Source of the DNA: Mesostigma viride
Taxonomy: Eukaryota > Streptophyta > Mesostigmatophyceae > Mesostigmatales > Mesostigmataceae
Assembly (NCBI GenBank): GCA_009746045.1
Contig: RPFO01000670.1
Location: 1-64,000, forward strand
Reading direction: 5' to 3'
DNA length: 64,000 nucleotides
Shown here: piece after piece, positions 61,501 through 64,000 of the stretch
How the letters are laid out: every line of letters begins with the position of its first letter
Position numbering within the stretch: the stretch's first letter is position 1
Translations under genes and position numbers: made by a program
Notes under the pieces: generated by a model
Told to the model about the DNA's origin: nothing
The model's database searches: none
Seen by the model: only the letters and a program-made list of their open reading frames with translations

Positions 61501-64000
61501 TTATCTCCAGCCATCCAACGGCACGCTGCAACCTGCGGTCATGTAGGAGCACCGGGTAGTCAGTTATCTCCAGCCATCCAACGGCACGCTGCAACCTGCG
61601 GTCATGTAGGAGCACCGGGTAGTCAGTTATCTCCAGCCATCCAACGGCACGCTGCAACCTGCGGTCATGTAGGAGCACCGGGTAGTCAGTTATCTCCAGC
61701 CATCCAACGGCACGCTGCAACCTGCGGTCATGTAGGAGCACCGGGTAGTCAGTTATCTCCAGCCATCCAACGGCACGCTGCAACCTGCGGTCATGTAGGA
61801 GCACCGGGTAGTCAGTTATCTCCAGCCATCCAACGGCACGCTGCAACCTGCGGTCATGTAGGAGCACCGGGTAGTCAGTTATCTCCAGCCATCCAACGGC
61901 ACGCTGCAACCTGCGGTCATGTAGGAGCACCGGGTAGTCAGTTATCTCCAGCCATCCAACGGCACGCTGCAACCTGCGGTCATGTAGGAGCACCGGGTAG
62001 TCAGTTATCTCCAGCCATCCAACGGCACGCTGCAACCTGCGGTCATGTAGGAGCACCGGGTAGTCAGTTATCTCCAGCCATCCAACGGCACGCTGCAACC
62101 TGCGGTCATGTAGGAGCACCGGGTAGTCAGTTATCTCCAGCCATCCAACGGCACGCTGCAACCTGCGGTCATGTAGGAGCACCGGGTAGTCAGTTATCTC
62201 CAGCCATCCAACGGCACGCTGCAACCTGCGGTCATGTAGGAGCACCGGGTAGTCAGTTATCTCCAGCCATCCAACGGCACGCTGCAACCTGCGGTCATGT
62301 AGGAGCACCGGGTAGTCAGTTATCTCCAGCCATCCAACGGCACGCTGCAACCTGCGGTCATGTAGGAGCACCGGGTAGTCAGTTATCTCCAGCCATCCAA
62401 CGGCACGCTGCAACCTGCGGTCATGTAGGAGCACCGGGTAGTCAGTTATCTCCAGCCATCCAACGGCACGCTGCAACCTGCGGTCATGTAGGAGCACCGG
62501 GTAGTCAGTTATCTCCAGCCATCCAACGGCACGCTGCAACCTGCGGTCATGTAGGAGCACCGGGTAGTCAGTTATCTCCAGCCATCCAACGGCACGCTGC
62601 AACCTGCGGTCATGTAGGAGCACCGGGTAGTCAGTTATCTCCAGCCATCCAACGGCACGCTGCAACCTGCGGTCATGTAGGAGCACCGGGTAGTCAGTTA
62701 TCTCCAGCCATCCAACGGCACGCTGCAACCTGCGGTCATGTAGGAGCACCGGGTAGTCAGTTATCTCCAGCCATCCAACGGCACGCTGCAACCTGCGGTC
62801 ATGTAGGAGCACCGGGTAGTCAGTTATCTCCAGCCATCCAACGGCACGCTGCAACCTGCGGTCATGTAGGAGCACCGGGTAGTCAGTTATCTCCAGCCAT
62901 CCAACGGCACGCTGCAACCTGCGGTCATGTAGGAGCACCGGGTAGTCAGTTATCTCCAGCCATCCAACGGCACGCTGCAACCTGCGGTCATGTAGGAGCA
63001 CCGGGTAGTCAGTTATCTCCAGCCATCCAACGGCACGCTGCAACCTGCGGTCATGTAGGAGCACCGGGTAGTCAGTTATCTCCAGCCATCCAACGGCACG
63101 CTGCAACCTGCGGTCATGTAGGAGCACCGGGTAGTCAGTTATCTCCAGCCATCCAACGGCACGCTGCAACCTGCGGTCATGTAGGAGCACCGGGTAGTCA
63201 GTTATCTCCAGCCATCCAACGGCACGCTGCAACCTGCGGTCATGTAGGAGCACCGGGTAGTCAGTTATCTCCAGCCATCCAACGGCACGCTGCAACCTGC
63301 GGTCATGTAGGAGCACCGGGTAGTCAGTTATCTCCAGCCATCCAACGGCACGCTGCAACCTGCGGTCATGTAGGAGCACCGGGTAGTCAGTTATCTCCAG
63401 CCATCCAACGGCACGCTGCAACCTGCGGTCATGTAGGAGCACCGGGTAGTCAGTTATCTCCAGCCATCCAACGGCACGCTGCAACCTGCGGTCATGTAGG
63501 AGCACCGGGTAGTCAGTTATCTCCAGCCATCCAACGGCACGCTGCAACCTGCGGTCATGTAGGAGCACCGGGTAGTCAGTTATCTCCAGCCATCCAACGG
63601 CACGCTGCAACCTGCGGTCATGTAGGAGCACCGGGTAGTCAGTTATCTCCAGCCATCCAACGGCACGCTGCAACCTGCGGTCATGTAGGAGCACCGGGTA
63701 GTCAGTTATCTCCAGCCATCCAACGGCACGCTGCAACCTGCGGTCATGTAGGAGCACCGGGTAGTCAGTTATCTCCAGCCATCCAACGGCACGCTGCAAC
63801 CTGCGGTCATGTAGGAGCACCGGGTAGTCAGTTATCTCCAGCCATCCAACGGCACGCTGCAACCTGCGGTCATGTAGGAGCACCGGGTAGTCAGTTATCT
63901 CCAGCCATCCAACGGCACGCTGCAACCTGCGGTCATGTAGGAGCACCGGGTAGTCAGTTATCTCCAGCCATCCAACGGCACGCTGCAACCTGCGGTCATG
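49558..64000. repeat. 63-bp satellite array, about 229 identical copies, running off the window
   Basis: The unit is 63 bp (GGTCATGTAGGAGCACCGGG, then TAGTCAGTTATCTCCAGCC and ATCCAACGGCACGCTGCAACCTGC). The phase of the repeat is kept from 49,558 to 64,000, so there is no net indel, and every copy I compared is identical. The left edge is sharp (CACCTGGCAACCTGCGG). Because 63 is divisible by 3, the minus frame reading AVGWLEITDYPVLLHDRR and one plus frame are open throughout; the other four frames have stops in every unit. The minus frame is 4,929 codons long but is probably not a gene. Confidence 0.97.

Noticed and set aside
49199-64000. A 4,929-codon minus-strand gene for a repeat protein
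   Set aside because: The frame exists because the 63-bp unit is divisible by three; copies are identical at synonymous sites and no start, signal or flanking domain supports it.
49558-64000. CRISPR array
   Set aside because: Repeats are contiguous and identical with no variable spacers, and the host is a eukaryote.

Overview
The window is a piece of nuclear genome from a flagellated green alga or close relative. It carries an endogenous polinton-like virus (PLV) at its left end and a very large satellite array at its right end. The host evidence is three conserved eukaryotic genes (TAF13, PAM16/TIM16 and the ciliary gene CFAP119/CCDC189, two of them split by introns), short interstitial TTTAGGG-type telomere repeats as in the green lineage, and several families of algal-type non-LTR retroelements. 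I do not name a species.

Layout. Bases 1-14,035 are a PLV-like provirus cut by the window edge. A leftward block (7,186 to 1) holds structural genes: a 670-aa fibre-like protein, a beta-rich virion-like protein, a C2H2 zinc-finger protein, a putative penton, a small amphipathic protein, the major capsid protein and an Ig-like (Big_12-type) protein. A rightward block (7,211 to 14,035) holds a coiled-coil protein, the A32/FtsK-type packaging ATPase, an AT-hook protein, a tyrosine recombinase, a UL52-like primase/UL9-like helicase fusion and a small protein. The blocks diverge from a 24-bp promoter region. Five hairpin units (14,169-14,651) and telomere-like repeats (14,767-14,797) follow.

Bases 14.8-31 kb are host DNA. 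They contain TAF13 (minus; a 35-bp minisatellite of 16 copies starts exactly at one splice donor), intronless PAM16 (plus), three copies of a LINE family that carries only ORF1, dispersed repeats and a 210-bp fold-back element. Bases 31.1-38.5 kb are an R2-like retroelement (RING finger, C2H2 fingers, RT, CCHC, restriction-like endonuclease) followed by head-to-tail 5'-truncated copies that all begin after the same ATATATCTTC sequence. Bases 41-46 kb are CFAP119 (minus, seven exons, one apparently AT-AC). Bases 48.4-49.1 kb are the first two coding exons of a membrane-anchored coiled-coil protein. From 49,558 to the end there are about 229 identical 63-bp repeats.

Two kinds of lesion recur. 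One is single-base indels in homopolymer runs, seen in viral genes, a retroelement and the conserved host gene CFAP119. This looks like long-read consensus error, so the viral genes may be intact. The other is a specific 4-bp insertion that turns a TG (or CA) into TGCATG (or CATGCA), seen five times in retroelement copies and breaking their frames. The second looks biological and is the most puzzling pattern in the window, together with the splice-donor minisatellite and the AT-AC intron.
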